From Pasteurella multocida subsp. multocida OH4807 (lineage in GTDB: Bacteria; Pseudomonadota; Gammaproteobacteria; Enterobacterales; Pasteurellaceae), in the NCBI GenBank assembly GCA_000973525.1, contig CP004391.1:1760001-1824000 (forward strand): a stretch of DNA of 64,000 nt. The letters run 5' to 3'. Shown here one piece after another: positions 1 to 9,748 of this stretch (position 1 is the stretch's first letter; each line of letters opens with the position of its first letter). Both the position numbers and the translations under genes were made by a program. Under the pieces are notes generated by a model, which searched no databases, had not been told where the DNA came from, and worked only from the letters and a program-made list of their open reading frames with translations.

Positions 1-657
1 TTCTGCCATATTTGAGCCCCAAAGCACAAATGCATCCGCTTTTTCGATGTCGTCATAGCAACCCATTGGTTCATCCATACCGAAAGTACGCATAAACGCA
101 ACTGCTGCAGACGCCATACAGTGACGCGCATTTGGGTCGATGTTATTTGAGCGTAAGCCCGCTTTGAATAATTTTGATTTTGCGATACCTTCAAAAATGG
201 TTGATTGACCAGAGGTGAACATACCGGCACCGTTCGGGCCTTTTTCTTTCAACGCTTTTTTGAATTTCTCTGCCATAATGGTAAAGGCTTGATCCCAAGA
301 AACTGGGGTAAATTCACCGTTTTTATCAAACTTACCATTTTTCATACGTAACATTGGTGACGTTAAACGGTCTTTACCATACATAATTTTTGGTAAGAAA
401 TAGCCTTTGATACAGTTTAAACCACGGTTTACTTCTGCATCTGGGTCACCTTGAGATGCGACCACACGACCGTTTTGTGTCCCCACTAGAACACTACAAC
501 CCGTACCACAGAAACGGCAAGGCGCTTTGTCCCATTTGATGGTAGTATCAGTCGCAGCTTCCACGTTTTTTACTGGAATAGCTAACCCTGCAACGGTTGC
601 AGCAGCAACCGCAGCATTGGTTTTCATAAAGTTACGACGACTTAAAGTCATATTCAT
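1..657 (-). CDS. napA: Periplasmic nitrate reductase catalytic subunit NapA (N-terminal part; gene runs off the window)
   Basis: Molybdenum bis-MGD and 4Fe-4S subunit that reduces nitrate to nitrite in the periplasm. About 219 N-terminal residues are present. The start at 657 gives [12 protein letters not shown], a twin-arginine (Tat) signal. Cys47, Cys50, Cys54 and Cys82 (CRFCGTGC...C) would bind the 4Fe-4S cluster, and Cys180 in NARHCMAS is the expected molybdenum ligand. It lies 38 bp downstream of napD on the same strand, the usual napFDA order of Pasteurellaceae. The rest of the gene, and presumably napGHBC, lie beyond position 1. Confidence 0.97.
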   Translation of the reverse strand, partial: MNMTLSRRNFMKTNAAVAAATVAGLAIPVKNVEAATDTTIKWDKAPCRFCGTGCSVLVGTQNGRVVASQGDPDAEVNRGLNCIKGYFLPKIMYGKDRLTSPMLRMKNGKFDKNGEFTPVSWDQAFTIMAEKFKKALKEKGPNGAGMFTSGQSTIFEGIAKSKLFKAGLRSNNIDPNARHCMASAAVAFMRTFGMDEPMGCYDDIEKADAFVLWGSNMAE

Positions 658-695
658 AGCGTTTCCCCCACTATATTGAATCGTTTTATGTTTTA

Positions 696-968
696 TTAAT
701 TTTCATCTTGTTGATGGTAAACCAGCGATACATCGATTACGCCATCAATATCTCTTGTCGCTTCCATTTGTTCGTGCAATACGTGTTTGTCGTGCGATTG
801 CATGACAACAACAAGCTTACCTTTTTCTGCATCAAACACTGGAATTTCGGTATGTGGCATCGCCAAAAGTGCGGTCTGAATTTCTTCAATTTTGTCTGGA
901 TTTCCCTGCACAATTAGCCCACATACGTGCCAGTCTTTTGCATTTTCCATTGTAATTTGTTCAGTCAT
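696..968 (-). CDS. napD: NapD, chaperone for NapA maturation
   Basis: Small cytoplasmic protein (90 aa) that binds the Tat signal peptide of NapA during cofactor loading. The reading frame is open upstream to 1061, but the start [18 protein letters not shown] at 968 fits the family: NapD proteins are about 85-95 aa and begin just before a [13 protein letters not shown] strand. This start overlaps the end of napF by 8 nt (ATGACTGA), which indicates translational coupling. The ferredoxin-like fold pattern and the conserved end [12 protein letters not shown] support the call. Confidence 0.93.
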   Translation of the reverse strand: MTEQITMENAKDWHVCGLIVQGNPDKIEEIQTALLAMPHTEIPVFDAEKGKLVVVMQSHDKHVLHEQMEATRDIDGVIDVSLVYHQQDEN

Positions 969-1506
969 TAAGTTTTTCCAATTCATTGGCAGTGAATAAC
1001 ACCTTAATTGCGGAAACAGGGCAACTTTTAATACAGGCACCACAACCATTACAGGCTTCAAGCGTTAATATTGGCTGTGACACGCCCCCGATTTGACGTT
1101 TAAAACGAATAGCGCGCATTTCACAACTGTCTTCACAACTTCGACATTCAACGGATTTGTGTGTTAAACAACTTGCCGTAATCTCAACCCTATGTGACCA
1201 TGCTGGCTCAGTAGTTAATCGAAAAAGAGGCTGAGGGCACACTTCAACGCATCGTTTGCAAAATGTACATTCACCACGGCGAAATTGCACTTCAGGAAAC
1301 CCACCCTCACCTTTAATCAGAATCGTTGTTTCACAGGCTTGGATACAGGCATCACAGCGCGTACAATCTTGCACAAAACGCGTATTTTCTACTGCCCAAG
1401 GTGGACGAATCCCCTGAAAACCTTGTTGTTTAACTTGTTCTGATTGCAGTGAAGTCAAAAACTGCCCACGTAAAAAGTGACGACGAGGTAAGTTTTCAAC
1501 AGTCAT
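961..1506 (-). CDS. napF: NapF, ferredoxin-type protein of the Nap system
   Basis: Iron-sulfur protein of the Nap operon, thought to act in the cytoplasm in assembly of the NapA cluster. Four Cys clusters are visible: CTRCDACIQAC, CTFCKRCVEVC, CRSCEDSC and CNGCGACIKSC, the last two somewhat degenerate in spacing as is usual in NapF. The N-terminus contains RRHFLRGQF, a conserved NapF motif. The frame is open to 1521, but AAGGAA lies 5-10 nt before the ATG at 1506 (MTVENLPRR), so this start (181 aa) is preferred. First gene of the nap operon, divergent from narQ. Confidence 0.94.
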   Translation of the reverse strand: MTVENLPRRHFLRGQFLTSLQSEQVKQQGFQGIRPPWAVENTRFVQDCTRCDACIQACETTILIKGEGGFPEVQFRRGECTFCKRCVEVCPQPLFRLTTEPAWSHRVEITASCLTHKSVECRSCEDSCEMRAIRFKRQIGGVSQPILTLEACNGCGACIKSCPVSAIKVLFTANELEKLND

Positions 1507-1700
1507 AACGCGTTCCTTCAATATCGCTTTTCCTAGATCTCAAATTATGAAGATAGGGGTCAATATTCATACTACCCAAATTGAGTATTTAACAGAAAAA
1601 GTACGCTTTTCTTGTGCTAGATCAATTTTTATTTAGCGATAAAAAATAAGCGTTTTTTTTGTTACACTACCGCCATGTTTTCTACGTTTAAAGGTGACTT

Positions 1701-3410
1701 GTGAACATCAAACACTCGGTTTCAACAAAACTCGCTAATTATCTCTTCATTGTTATTATTTTTGCTGGCGTGATTACTTCGTTAAGTTTAATGATCATGG
1801 CAAGTAATAAGTCAGATGCTGAATCAATTAACGTGTCTGGTTCATTGCGGATGCAGAGTTACCGCTTATTGTATGAGCTAGAGCAACATCCTGAGTTAGT
1901 TGAGTTAGGTTTACGACAATACCGTGTCAGCCTACACTCACAAGCACTATTAGAAATTGATCACCAATGGTTCGTACCCGATGAGGTAAAACAGTCTTAT
2001 CATAATTTGATAAAACGCTGGGAAAGTATGGAGCGTTATGCCAGAGAGAACGATATCTCGTCCTATAAAAATCAAATTGCAGATTATGTATCCCAAGTGG
2101 ATAAGTTTGTCTTTACTTTACAACGTTTCGCAGAAAAGAAATGGATTCTTGCCGTACTGGTCATTTCCCTATCGATGCTCTCAATTATCATTATGGTGTC
2201 TTATGTTGTGTGGTATGCGCGCAGAGAAGTGGTCACGCCATTGAAACAACTCACCCGCGCCAGTATTCAAATCCAAATGCGACAATTTAATCACGTAAAA
2301 TTGAATACGGAGACACCAGATGAACTAGGCAGTCTGGCGCGCGCTTTTACACAAATGTCAAGTGAACTAGAAAAACTTTATTCGTCACTAGAAGAGAGTG
2401 TTAATGAAAAAACACAAAAATTACGCCAAACAAATCGCTCGTTGACAATGTTATATGAAAGTTCACAACAATTAACAACGAACACAGTTGATGAACTGAC
2501 TTTACAACAAGTGTTAAAAAATATCTTTATTAGTGAACATCTACGCTACATATCCTTAGTTGTGGATGGTGCCGAACATTGGCAATTGACATTTGGCGAA
2601 AAACAAGCCAATCAAGAGTGTCAACAAGTCAACTTAACAATTGAAAATGAAAAACTGGCGACTCTTTACTGGCAAGCAGGCCTCCCTTGTCCTGACCCAC
2701 GTACGATGCGTAACATTGCTCAAATATTAAGCCGAACCCTTTACTTCCACCAAACCCAACGCCAACAACAGCAACTTTTACTGATGGAAGAGCGCTCAAT
2801 TATTGCCCGAGAACTCCATGATTCGTTAGCACAAGTGTTAGCGTTTCTCCAAATCCAATTAACGCTATTAAAGCACAACCTAAAACAAGATCATGCCCAA
2901 GCGAAAGAAAAAAGCCTTACGATTATCGCTAACTTTGAACAAGCACTACGTGATGGTTATGTACAATTACGTGAACTGTTAGCCACATTCCGTCTGACTG
3001 TGCAAGAAGCTAACCTCAAACTGGCGCTGGAACAAGTGATTGACTCACTACGCAATCAAACGACAATACAAATGACAGTACAATGTGCACTCCCATCACA
3101 GAGTTTTAGTGCACAGCAATTGGTACATGTTTTACAAATTGTCCGAGAATCTGTTTTAAATGCAATTAAACACTCAAAGGGCAGTGTCATTGAAGTGATT
3201 GCACACACCAATGACGACGGGGAGTATGAATTGCTTGTACGCGATGATGGGATCGGTATTCCAAGTTTAGAAGAACCCGATGGACATTATGGATTAAACA
3301 TTATGCATGAACGCGCCAGCAAACTAAATGCGCAATTACAGATTGCCCAGCGTGCCACAGGCGGAACTGAAGTCAAAATCACACTCAACCACAATAGGAA
3401 AGTGACATGA
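1701..3410 (+). CDS. narQ: Nitrate/nitrite sensor histidine kinase NarQ
   Basis: Membrane sensor kinase that detects nitrate and nitrite in the periplasm and phosphorylates NarP/NarL-type regulators. GTG start. TM1 is at about residues 12-33, followed by a P-box-like segment (about 42-56, SINVSGSLRMQSYRL), which is the ligand-binding signature of NarX/NarQ. TM2 is at about 148-168, then HAMP. The HisKA_3 box IIARELHDSLAQ contains the phospho-acceptor His. The C-terminal ATPase has NAIKHS (N box) and DDGIGI (G box). At 569 aa it has the normal family length. It is divergent from the nap operon, a likely target. Its stop overlaps the pepE start (ATGA). Confidence 0.95.
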   Translation: MNIKHSVSTKLANYLFIVIIFAGVITSLSLMIMASNKSDAESINVSGSLRMQSYRLLYELEQHPELVELGLRQYRVSLHSQALLEIDHQWFVPDEVKQSYHNLIKRWESMERYARENDISSYKNQIADYVSQVDKFVFTLQRFAEKKWILAVLVISLSMLSIIIMVSYVVWYARREVVTPLKQLTRASIQIQMRQFNHVKLNTETPDELGSLARAFTQMSSELEKLYSSLEESVNEKTQKLRQTNRSLTMLYESSQQLTTNTVDELTLQQVLKNIFISEHLRYISLVVDGAEHWQLTFGEKQANQECQQVNLTIENEKLATLYWQAGLPCPDPRTMRNIAQILSRTLYFHQTQRQQQQLLLMEERSIIARELHDSLAQVLAFLQIQLTLLKHNLKQDHAQAKEKSLTIIANFEQALRDGYVQLRELLATFRLTVQEANLKLALEQVIDSLRNQTTIQMTVQCALPSQSFSAQQLVHVLQIVRESVLNAIKHSKGSVIEVIAHTNDDGEYELLVRDDGIGIPSLEEPDGHYGLNIMHERASKLNAQLQIAQRATGGTEVKITLNHNRKVT

Positions 3411-4024
3411 AAACAGCATTTTTAACAGCTTATTTTGCTAATGTTATCGATCTTTTTCTTGAGCAAATGGGCAGTATTAAAGGAAAAAAAATCGCATTCA
3501 TTCCAACTGCAAGCCGTGTTGAACCTATCCGTTTTTATGTAGACGAGGCAAAACAAGCGCTTGTCGACAACGGTGCAGAACTGGATGAACTTGATTTGAC
3601 CACGGCGACCCAAACTGAAATTGAGGGAAAACTGACTAAAAGTGACATCATTTATGTTAGTGGAGGTAATACGTTCTTTTTGTTACAAGAATTGAACAGA
3701 ACAGGAGCGAGAGAACATATTATTCAACACGTGAACGCTGGGAAAGGCTATATTGGTGAATCGGCTGGTGCGATGATCATGGCAGCCGATATTGAGTATG
3801 TAAAGTTAATGGATTCCGTTGCCTCCGCACCTCACTTAACGGATTATCGTGCACTCAATTTGGTTGACTTTTATCCTGTACCGCATTACACCAATTTTCC
3901 ATTTATTGAAGCTACACAACATATACTTGAAATATACGGTTCTCGTTTAAATTTACTCCCCATCAATAATGATCAAGCTATTATGGTGCATAATGGTCAA
4001 ATTGAAATAAAAACCAAACATTAA
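3407..4024 (+). CDS. pepE: Peptidase E family (S51) dipeptidase / class I glutamine amidotransferase-like protein
   Basis: A 205-residue cytoplasmic protein of the S51 family, whose founding member PepE hydrolyses Asp-Xaa dipeptides. The nucleophile elbow GESAGAMIM (about residues 117-125) supplies the Ser; VSGGNTFFLL (about 85-94) is the other conserved segment, and HYTNFPF carries the likely catalytic His. It is shorter than E. coli PepE (229 aa) and could belong to the Lmo0363-like branch of the family, so the dipeptide specificity is inferred. The start overlaps the narQ stop by 4 nt, and murB follows 10 bp downstream, so it may be co-transcribed with both. Confidence 0.78.
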   Translation: MKTAFLTAYFANVIDLFLEQMGSIKGKKIAFIPTASRVEPIRFYVDEAKQALVDNGAELDELDLTTATQTEIEGKLTKSDIIYVSGGNTFFLLQELNRTGAREHIIQHVNAGKGYIGESAGAMIMAADIEYVKLMDSVASAPHLTDYRALNLVDFYPVPHYTNFPFIEATQHILEIYGSRLNLLPINNDQAIMVHNGQIEIKTKH

Positions 4025-4034
4025 AGGATAAACT

Positions 4035-5060
4035 ATGCAAAGCTTGCAGCCTTTTCATACTTTCGCACTGCCAGTTAGTGCACAAAACATCATCGAAATC
4101 ACGGATATTACACAACTCAAACAGCAATGGGCTGATTGTCAAGCCAAAAACCACCCTGTCCTTTTTTTAGGACAAGGCAGTAATGTCTTGTTTCTACGCG
4201 ACTTCAAAGGGACGGTATTACTCAATCGCTTACGCGGAATTGAACAACGAGAAGATGACCATTTTCATTACCTCCATGTAAATGGCGGAGAAAACTGGCA
4301 TCAACTCGTAGCATGGTCATTACAAGTAGGAATCCGTGGTTTAGAAAATCTTGCTTTAATTCCAGGTTGTGCGGGTTCTGCCCCTATTCAAAATATCGGT
4401 GCCTATGGGGTGGAATTTAAAGATGTCTGTGACTATGTAGAAATACTTAATCTACAAAATGGGAGCTTATCTCGTCTTTCCTCTACTCAATGCCAGTTTG
4501 GCTACCGCGACAGCATTTTTAAACATAAATATGCAAGTGGCTATGTAATTACCGCCATTGGCTTAAAACTGGCTAAAGCGTGGCAACCCGTCTTGAAATA
4601 TGGTTCATTAGCCAGTTTTGATGAACGGGCGGTCACAGCTCAACAAATTTTTGATGAAGTCTGTGCGATACGTCGTAGCAAATTACCTGACCCAAATGTA
4701 TTCGGTAATGCAGGAAGCTTCTTTAAAAATCCTGTTGTATCGCAGGCACACTTTGTGATCTTACAACAAGAATATCCTGACATCCCGCACTTTCCACAGC
4801 CCAATGGCGACATCAAATTAGCGGCAGGCTGGTTAATCGATCAATGTTGCTTAAAAGGATACCAAATCGGTGGTGCCGCTGTACATCAACAGCAAGCGTT
4901 AGTATTAATTAACAAACAACATGCAACCAGCTCCGACATTGTTGAACTCGCTCATCATGTACGCCAAAAAGTCGCACAACGTTTTGCGGTATGGCTACAA
5001 CCCGAAGTTCGTTTTATTGATGAAATGGGGGAAGTGGATAGTGAACAAGCCATTAGTTAA
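4035..5060 (+). CDS. murB: UDP-N-acetylenolpyruvoylglucosamine reductase MurB
   Basis: FAD- and NADPH-dependent enzyme that completes UDP-MurNAc synthesis for peptidoglycan. The FAD-binding segment [12 protein letters not shown] and the [17 protein letters not shown] loop are typical of type I Mur[11 protein letters not shown] contains the catalytic Ser that protonates the intermediate. The C-terminal LQPEVRFID strand carries the conserved Glu. At 341 aa it matches E. coli MurB (342). RBS AAAGGATAAACT precedes the ATG. Confidence 0.97.
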   Translation: MQSLQPFHTFALPVSAQNIIEITDITQLKQQWADCQAKNHPVLFLGQGSNVLFLRDFKGTVLLNRLRGIEQREDDHFHYLHVNGGENWHQLVAWSLQVGIRGLENLALIPGCAGSAPIQNIGAYGVEFKDVCDYVEILNLQNGSLSRLSSTQCQFGYRDSIFKHKYASGYVITAIGLKLAKAWQPVLKYGSLASFDERAVTAQQIFDEVCAIRRSKLPDPNVFGNAGSFFKNPVVSQAHFVILQQEYPDIPHFPQPNGDIKLAAGWLIDQCCLKGYQIGGAAVHQQQALVLINKQHATSSDIVELAHHVRQKVAQRFAVWLQPEVRFIDEMGEVDSEQAIS

Positions 5061-5070
5061 TGAGGTTAAA

Positions 5071-5382
5071 ATGAATTTCAGTACGCTTTTAACCACCTTA
5101 CCTTCCATTGACCACTTAACGGGGCTCGCTGTAATGGAACACACAACTCAACGCCATTATATTCCCGCAGTGGCAGGGAAACTGGGGGCATTACGTGTTT
5201 ATTATGCCCTTGCATGTGAATTTAATGGAAAATTAGACCACACTTCAGCGCAAAAAGGGTTACAATTATTCGCTGAACACACAGAGGACGCAAAACAACA
5301 CAAAGGAAAACACCCTAATATTGATTTGTTATTGCATATTATTGAACACAATCTCACATACCAATTAGTACCACAATCATGA
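5071..5382 (+). CDS. Conserved small protein of unknown function (possibly DUF2322)
   Basis: A 103-aa cytoplasmic protein starting MNFSTLLTTLPSIDHLTGL. The frame is open from 4921, inside murB, but the ATG at 5071 sits after GAGG and just past the murB stop, so this start is chosen. No signal peptide or membrane segment is seen. The sequence resembles the small DUF2322 proteins of Pasteurellaceae and Neisseria; this is from memory and not verified. It is packed between murB (10 bp) and tehA (ATGA overlap), which points to one transcript. Function unknown. Confidence 0.7.
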   Translation: MNFSTLLTTLPSIDHLTGLAVMEHTTQRHYIPAVAGKLGALRVYYALACEFNGKLDHTSAQKGLQLFAEHTEDAKQHKGKHPNIDLLLHIIEHNLTYQLVPQS

Positions 5383-6338
5383 CAACACTATCACACAAAC
5401 CGTTTCCAATCCCAATTAATTATTTCGGGATTGTCCTCGGCTTATCTGCCTTAAGCCTCGCTTGGCGTTATGCCGCATCTACTTGGTCAATGGCGACACT
5501 CCTGAGTGAAAGCCTATTTGGGCTAGCCAGCGTAATTTGGGTCAGTTTCCTGTGTGCATACCTGTGGAAATGGACATACCACCCAGATCAAATCAAAACG
5601 GATTTGCAACATCCTTTGTTGGGCAGCTTTGTGAGCCTGATTCCGATCACGACAACATTAATTGGCATAGGGGCAATTCCTTATGCAAGGTCGCTTGCTA
5701 CCTTGTTAATTGGTATCGGTATCCTCAGTCAACTGTTTTTTTCCGCTTATTATATTGCAGGGATGTGGCGAGGTACACATCAAGCCGAACTGACGACACC
5801 CGTGATTTACTTACCGACTGTCGCAACGAACTTTGTTGCCGCGACGGCTTTAGGAATCTTAGGTTATACCGATTTAGGCATGATCTTCTTTGGGGCGGGC
5901 TTTTTCTCTTGGTTAATTTTAGAGCCAACTGTATTACAACGTCTACGTACATTACCACCCATTCCTGAGCCCTTACGCCCAAGCATGGGTATCCAACTTG
6001 CACCCGCTTTTGTGGGGTGTTCCGCTTACCTCACTATTAATGGTGGGCAAATAGACCTCTTTGCCAAAATGCTCATCGGCTATGGATTATTACAATTATT
6101 GTTCCTTCTTCGTTTACTTCCTTGGATCATCACACAGGGCTTCACCCCAGCGATGTGGGCATTTTCATTCGGTCTCGCCTCCATGGCAAAAGTCAGTTTA
6201 CTGATGTATCAACAGGCACAGGAAAGGCTCTTTGCAGGACTCGGACTCAGCTTATTCTGGTTCGCTAACCTGAGCGTTGGTCTCATGTTAATCAGCACTA
6301 TATATTTACTCTTAAAAGGCAAGTTTTTTACTAAATAG
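5379..6338 (+). CDS. tehA: TehA family tellurite-resistance / SLAC1-like anion channel protein
   Basis: Inner-membrane protein of the TDT family with about ten hydrophobic helices across 319 aa, the E. coli TehA length class. The N-terminus KPFPIPINYFGIVLGLSALSLAW is the family opening helix. TehA homologues are structural relatives of plant SLAC1 anion channels; tellurite resistance is an overexpression phenotype, so the natural substrate is open. The start overlaps the previous stop (ATGA). No tehB methyltransferase gene is adjacent. Confidence 0.88.
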   Translation: MTTLSHKPFPIPINYFGIVLGLSALSLAWRYAASTWSMATLLSESLFGLASVIWVSFLCAYLWKWTYHPDQIKTDLQHPLLGSFVSLIPITTTLIGIGAIPYARSLATLLIGIGILSQLFFSAYYIAGMWRGTHQAELTTPVIYLPTVATNFVAATALGILGYTDLGMIFFGAGFFSWLILEPTVLQRLRTLPPIPEPLRPSMGIQLAPAFVGCSAYLTINGGQIDLFAKMLIGYGLLQLLFLLRLLPWIITQGFTPAMWAFSFGLASMAKVSLLMYQQAQERLFAGLGLSLFWFANLSVGLMLISTIYLLLKGKFFTK

Positions 6339-6358
6339 CCTCTCTGCTTTTCGTTTGG

Positions 6359-6379
6359 GTGAACATCACTGATGTTCAC
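6359..6379. terminator. Inverted repeat after tehA
   Basis: GTGAACATC-act-GATGTTCAC is a perfect 9-bp stem 20 bp beyond the tehA stop. The following bases (TCTCTCCCTTAC) are pyrimidine-rich but lack a clean T-run, so it may be a weak terminator or an operator for the downstream gene. Confidence 0.4.
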
Positions 6380-6511
6380 TCTCTCCCTTACTATTCTGAC
6401 TAGTACAAAAAAGATGCAATTGCTACGATAATCATTACAATGAGGTTTGTGTCAAAAATAAAGCAGATTGGCAAGTCAGTCTGAAAAATAAAGTATGACA
6501 AAGGAGAGATT

Positions 6512-8056
6512 ATGTTTATTCTTATAATGAAGAAAATCATTATATTATTCATTATGTTGCTTGTAAGCATACTCATTTTGGCTGTACTCACTTATCGAGC
6601 CTTACCGAATAAGCCACATCAAGAAACACAAACATATCGTGCCGTCGATCCTGAAAGTCCACTTGCACAACACTTGATCCCATTAATAACACAACAAACA
6701 GAACTGACGGGAATTTATCCATTAAGCGACGGGCGGGATGCCTTTCTTGCTCGTTTAGCATTGGTCGAGTCCGCACAACACAGTCTCGACCTACAATATT
6801 ATATTTGGCATCACGATATCTCTGGTCGTTTGCTACTACAACGTATCTACCACGCTGCACAACGTGGTGTGAAAGTGCGGTTATTGCTTGATGACAATAA
6901 TACAAAGGGACTAGATAACATTTTAGCAGCAGTCAATGCCCACCCCAATATTGCGGTACGTCTCTTTAACCCTTTTATGCAACGCCATTATCGTGCTCTC
7001 GGTTATCTCAACGATTTCTTTCGCCTCAATCGCCGTATGCACAATAAATCTCTCACCGCAGACAGCTTAATCAGCATCGTAGGCGGACGGAATATTGGCG
7101 ATGAGTATTTCGATGTGGGTAATGGTGTATTATTTGCCGATTTAGATGTTGCTGTTGTAGGTGATACTGTCGAAAAAATAGAAATCGATTTTGATCGCTA
7201 TTGGAACAGTGAATCAGTTTATCCATTTGAGTTAATCGTTCAAAAGAACCAGACCGATTTTGACAGTACGCCATCAAATGATGAAGCAACTCAAACGTAT
7301 TTAGCAGAATTAGCACAATTGCCGTTTGCTAACGCACTAAAAACAGGCAATTTAGCTTTTACTTGGGCAAAAACACAATTTATTAGCGATGATCCTGCAA
7401 AAGCCTTGGGTAAGTCTAACCAAGAAAACAGTGTCCTCGCGCATATTGCCCCACTGATGCAAGCAACAGAACACAATCTGATTATTGTTTCACCGTATTT
7501 TGTCCCAACTAAAATTGGGGTCGATTTTTTAAAACACATTGCACAAAAAGGGACACAAATCTCGATTTTGACAAACTCATTAGAAGCAACCGATGTCAGT
7601 ATCGTACATTCAGGCTATGCCAAATATCGTAAGGCACTGCTTGAAAATCAGATTCGCCTATACGAATTAAAACCTGATGCAACCGTACACATGGAAACAC
7701 CTCATGCTTTACTCAAAGGTGGAAGCGGGGCAAGCTTACACGCCAAAACATTTAGTGTCGATAACCGCTATTTATTTGTCGGCTCATTCAACATGGATCC
7801 TCGTTCAGCTATATTAAATACTGAAATGGGGCTGCTGATTGACAGCCCCACTCTCGCACAAATGCTAGCCAATGGACTACGTCGCCACCACCACAACTAT
7901 ACCTTCTCTGTAGTCCTTAACCCACAAGGTCATATTTACTGGGAGACAGAAGAAGCAGGGCGCCCTGTTTTATATGAAAACGAACCACATAGTACTTTGT
8001 TTAAGCGTATCAGTATATGGTTATTATCCTTATTGCCCGTCGAACACTTATTGTAG
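6512..8056 (+). CDS. Phospholipase D family protein, cardiolipin synthase C-like
   Basis: Membrane-anchored phosphatidyltransferase candidate of 514 aa. An N-terminal helix (about residues 5-27) precedes two HKD motifs: HNKSLTADSLISIVGGRN (about residue 177) and HAKTFSVDNRYLFVGSFN (about 410). Two HKD motifs form one active site in the PLD superfamily. Length and the N-terminal anchor resemble ClsC/YmdC-type cardiolipin synthases more than ClsA, so phospholipid synthesis is likely but not proven. The start at 6512 follows AAAGGAGAGATT. The next ATG (6530) is the alternative. It stands alone between tehA and the SLC13 gene. Confidence 0.85.
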   Translation: MFILIMKKIIILFIMLLVSILILAVLTYRALPNKPHQETQTYRAVDPESPLAQHLIPLITQQTELTGIYPLSDGRDAFLARLALVESAQHSLDLQYYIWHHDISGRLLLQRIYHAAQRGVKVRLLLDDNNTKGLDNILAAVNAHPNIAVRLFNPFMQRHYRALGYLNDFFRLNRRMHNKSLTADSLISIVGGRNIGDEYFDVGNGVLFADLDVAVVGDTVEKIEIDFDRYWNSESVYPFELIVQKNQTDFDSTPSNDEATQTYLAELAQLPFANALKTGNLAFTWAKTQFISDDPAKALGKSNQENSVLAHIAPLMQATEHNLIIVSPYFVPTKIGVDFLKHIAQKGTQISILTNSLEATDVSIVHSGYAKYRKALLENQIRLYELKPDATVHMETPHALLKGGSGASLHAKTFSVDNRYLFVGSFNMDPRSAILNTEMGLLIDSPTLAQMLANGLRRHHHNYTFSVVLNPQGHIYWETEEAGRPVLYENEPHSTLFKRISIWLLSLLPVEHLL

Positions 8057-8212
8057 AACAAGCGCATAGACCTATCATCCCATAAAATCGTGTACATTTT
8101 GGAGTAAAAATCGATATTTTTCATTTTTTTGGCGCATTTATACAAAATTCTTTCTTGACTGCTCAAAAAGTGGTAGTTTCTTTGAACAAGATCAGGAAAT
8201 GGTCCAGCTCTT

Positions 8213-8226
8213 TTGATTACAATCAG
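8213..8226 (+). promoter_or_regulatory. Candidate FNR site upstream of the SLC13 transporter gene
   Basis: TTGAT-TACA-ATCAG matches the FNR consensus TTGATNNNNATCAA at 9 of 10 specified positions. It lies 43 bp before the ATG at 8270. The position relative to the transcription start is not known. Confidence 0.5.
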
Positions 8227-8269
8227 GCTAAGTTTTTAATTCATTATTATTTTATTTAAGAGGTCATCC

Positions 8270-9685
8270 ATGGACATCAACGTATTTTCAAACCTGCTAA
8301 CTGCCACAAAAAACAGGCAATTTCGTTTTTTCTGTTTATCCATTGTTTTCGCCTTGATCATGACACTATTTCTGTCTGATGCCAGTTTTACCCGAGTACA
8401 AAACTACGTTCTTTTCTTACTTTTCTTCGCAATTAGTCTCTGGGTAACAGAAGCCATTCCTCCTTTTTCAGTCAGTATTTTAATTGTTGGTTTCCTCGTT
8501 TTAGTGATGGGGAAAAGCGAAGCTTACGATGCAATCCAATACCTCCAAACTTGGTCCGACAGTGTGATTTGGCTATTTCTTGGTGGTTTCTTTCTTGCAG
8601 AGGCAATGAAAAAAACCAAACTTGACCTATTATTACTCAAAGCTGTGCTACCCAAATTTGGCAACAAGCCAGTCTATGTGTTATGGGGGCTCATGCTTGT
8701 CACTGCGATCATGTCCATGTTAATGAGTAATACCGCAACAACAGCCATGATGATCGCAACGATTAGCCCTTTATTTACACGCCTAGAAAAAAGCGCTAAC
8801 TTATCAAAAGCACTCTTACTGGGGATTCCCGCAGCCGCATCAGTAGGTGGAATGGGAACCATTATTGGCTCAGCCCCAAATGCTATTGCGGTTGGGGCAT
8901 TAGAAAAACTGGGGTACCCAATTTCATTCTTAGAATGGATGATGGTCGGTACCCCACTTGCTTTTGTCTTATTATTTATTTTTTGGCGGGTTCTCGTTAA
9001 AAAGTATCAAGTTAACAAAACAGAAAACTTGGATTTCAGTTTCTTACAAGAAACAACAAAAGTGCACTCAAATCGTGTTGAAATCTTACACAAAACCATT
9101 GTGTTAGTTGTATTAGCAGTCACACTCTTCTGTTGGTTGACATCAAAATGGATTGGTATTCCCGTTGCGGCCGCCTCTGGGATCCCTATTGTTGCTTTGA
9201 CCATGACAGGCGTACTCAGCGAAAAAGATATTCGTCAATTACCTTGGGATACATTAATGTTAGTAGCTGGAGGGCTTGCTCTAGGTTTAGCAATTGAAGA
9301 ACAACGCATCGCAGCACATTTCGTCGAACAAATTAGCCATATTCAAGTTAGCTTTATCATGCTATTAGTCTTATTTGGTTTTATTACTGTGATTTTATCT
9401 AATTTCATGAGTAATACGGCTGCCACGACGATTTTAATCCCAATGGGCGTCTCATTATTAGCCATGGTGGGAGGAGTAGAAGTCAATCCGATGGTGTTAC
9501 CACTGATTATTGGTCTCAGTGCTTCTTGTGCTTTATTTTTACCCGTCTCTACGCCACCGAACGCAATTGCATTTAGTACAGGATTAATCAAACAAGCCGA
9601 ATTTCGTTTAGGTGGGGTGGCTATTGGCTTTTTAGGACCAATACTCAGTATTTTATGGGTCTTAGCCCTATCCACATTTTTATAA
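8270..9685 (+). CDS. SLC13/DASS family anion:sodium symporter
   Basis: Inner-membrane transporter (471 aa, about 11-12 hydrophobic helices) of the divalent anion:Na+ symporter family. It has the two family SNT signatures: LMSNTATTAMM at about residue 147 and FMSNTAATTIL at about 382. These form the Na+ and carboxylate sites in VcINDY and its relatives. Substrate is probably a di- or tricarboxylate, or sulfate; sequence alone does not decide. RBS AAGAGGTCATCC precedes the ATG. A near-consensus FNR box lies upstream, suggesting an anaerobic role such as dicarboxylate uptake or exchange. Confidence 0.88.
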   Translation: MDINVFSNLLTATKNRQFRFFCLSIVFALIMTLFLSDASFTRVQNYVLFLLFFAISLWVTEAIPPFSVSILIVGFLVLVMGKSEAYDAIQYLQTWSDSVIWLFLGGFFLAEAMKKTKLDLLLLKAVLPKFGNKPVYVLWGLMLVTAIMSMLMSNTATTAMMIATISPLFTRLEKSANLSKALLLGIPAAASVGGMGTIIGSAPNAIAVGALEKLGYPISFLEWMMVGTPLAFVLLFIFWRVLVKKYQVNKTENLDFSFLQETTKVHSNRVEILHKTIVLVVLAVTLFCWLTSKWIGIPVAAASGIPIVALTMTGVLSEKDIRQLPWDTLMLVAGGLALGLAIEEQRIAAHFVEQISHIQVSFIMLLVLFGFITVILSNFMSNTAATTILIPMGVSLLAMVGGVEVNPMVLPLIIGLSASCALFLPVSTPPNAIAFSTGLIKQAEFRLGGVAIGFLGPILSILWVLALSTFL

Positions 9686-9719
9686 CCACTTATTCTATTC
9701 CTCAACACACAGGCAAAAT

Positions 9720-9748
9720 AAACCGCACTTTACACTAGAGTGCGGTTT
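9720..9748. terminator. Terminator made from an inverted pair of DNA uptake signals
   Basis: AAACCGCACT and AGTGCGGTTT form a 10-bp stem around a 9-nt loop between the SLC13 gene and rpoH. Paired uptake signals acting as terminators are a known feature of Pasteurellaceae genomes. Confidence 0.75.

Noticed and set aside
969..1061. N-terminal extension of napD
   Set aside because: It would overlap napF by 100 bp and lengthen NapD beyond the family; the start at 968 is coupled to the napF stop.
1560..1600. NarP-type heptamer pair (TACCCAA/TTGAGTA) or FNR site upstream of napF
   Set aside because: The spacing is not the 7-2-7 arrangement and the FNR-like TTGACCCCTATCTT has three mismatches.
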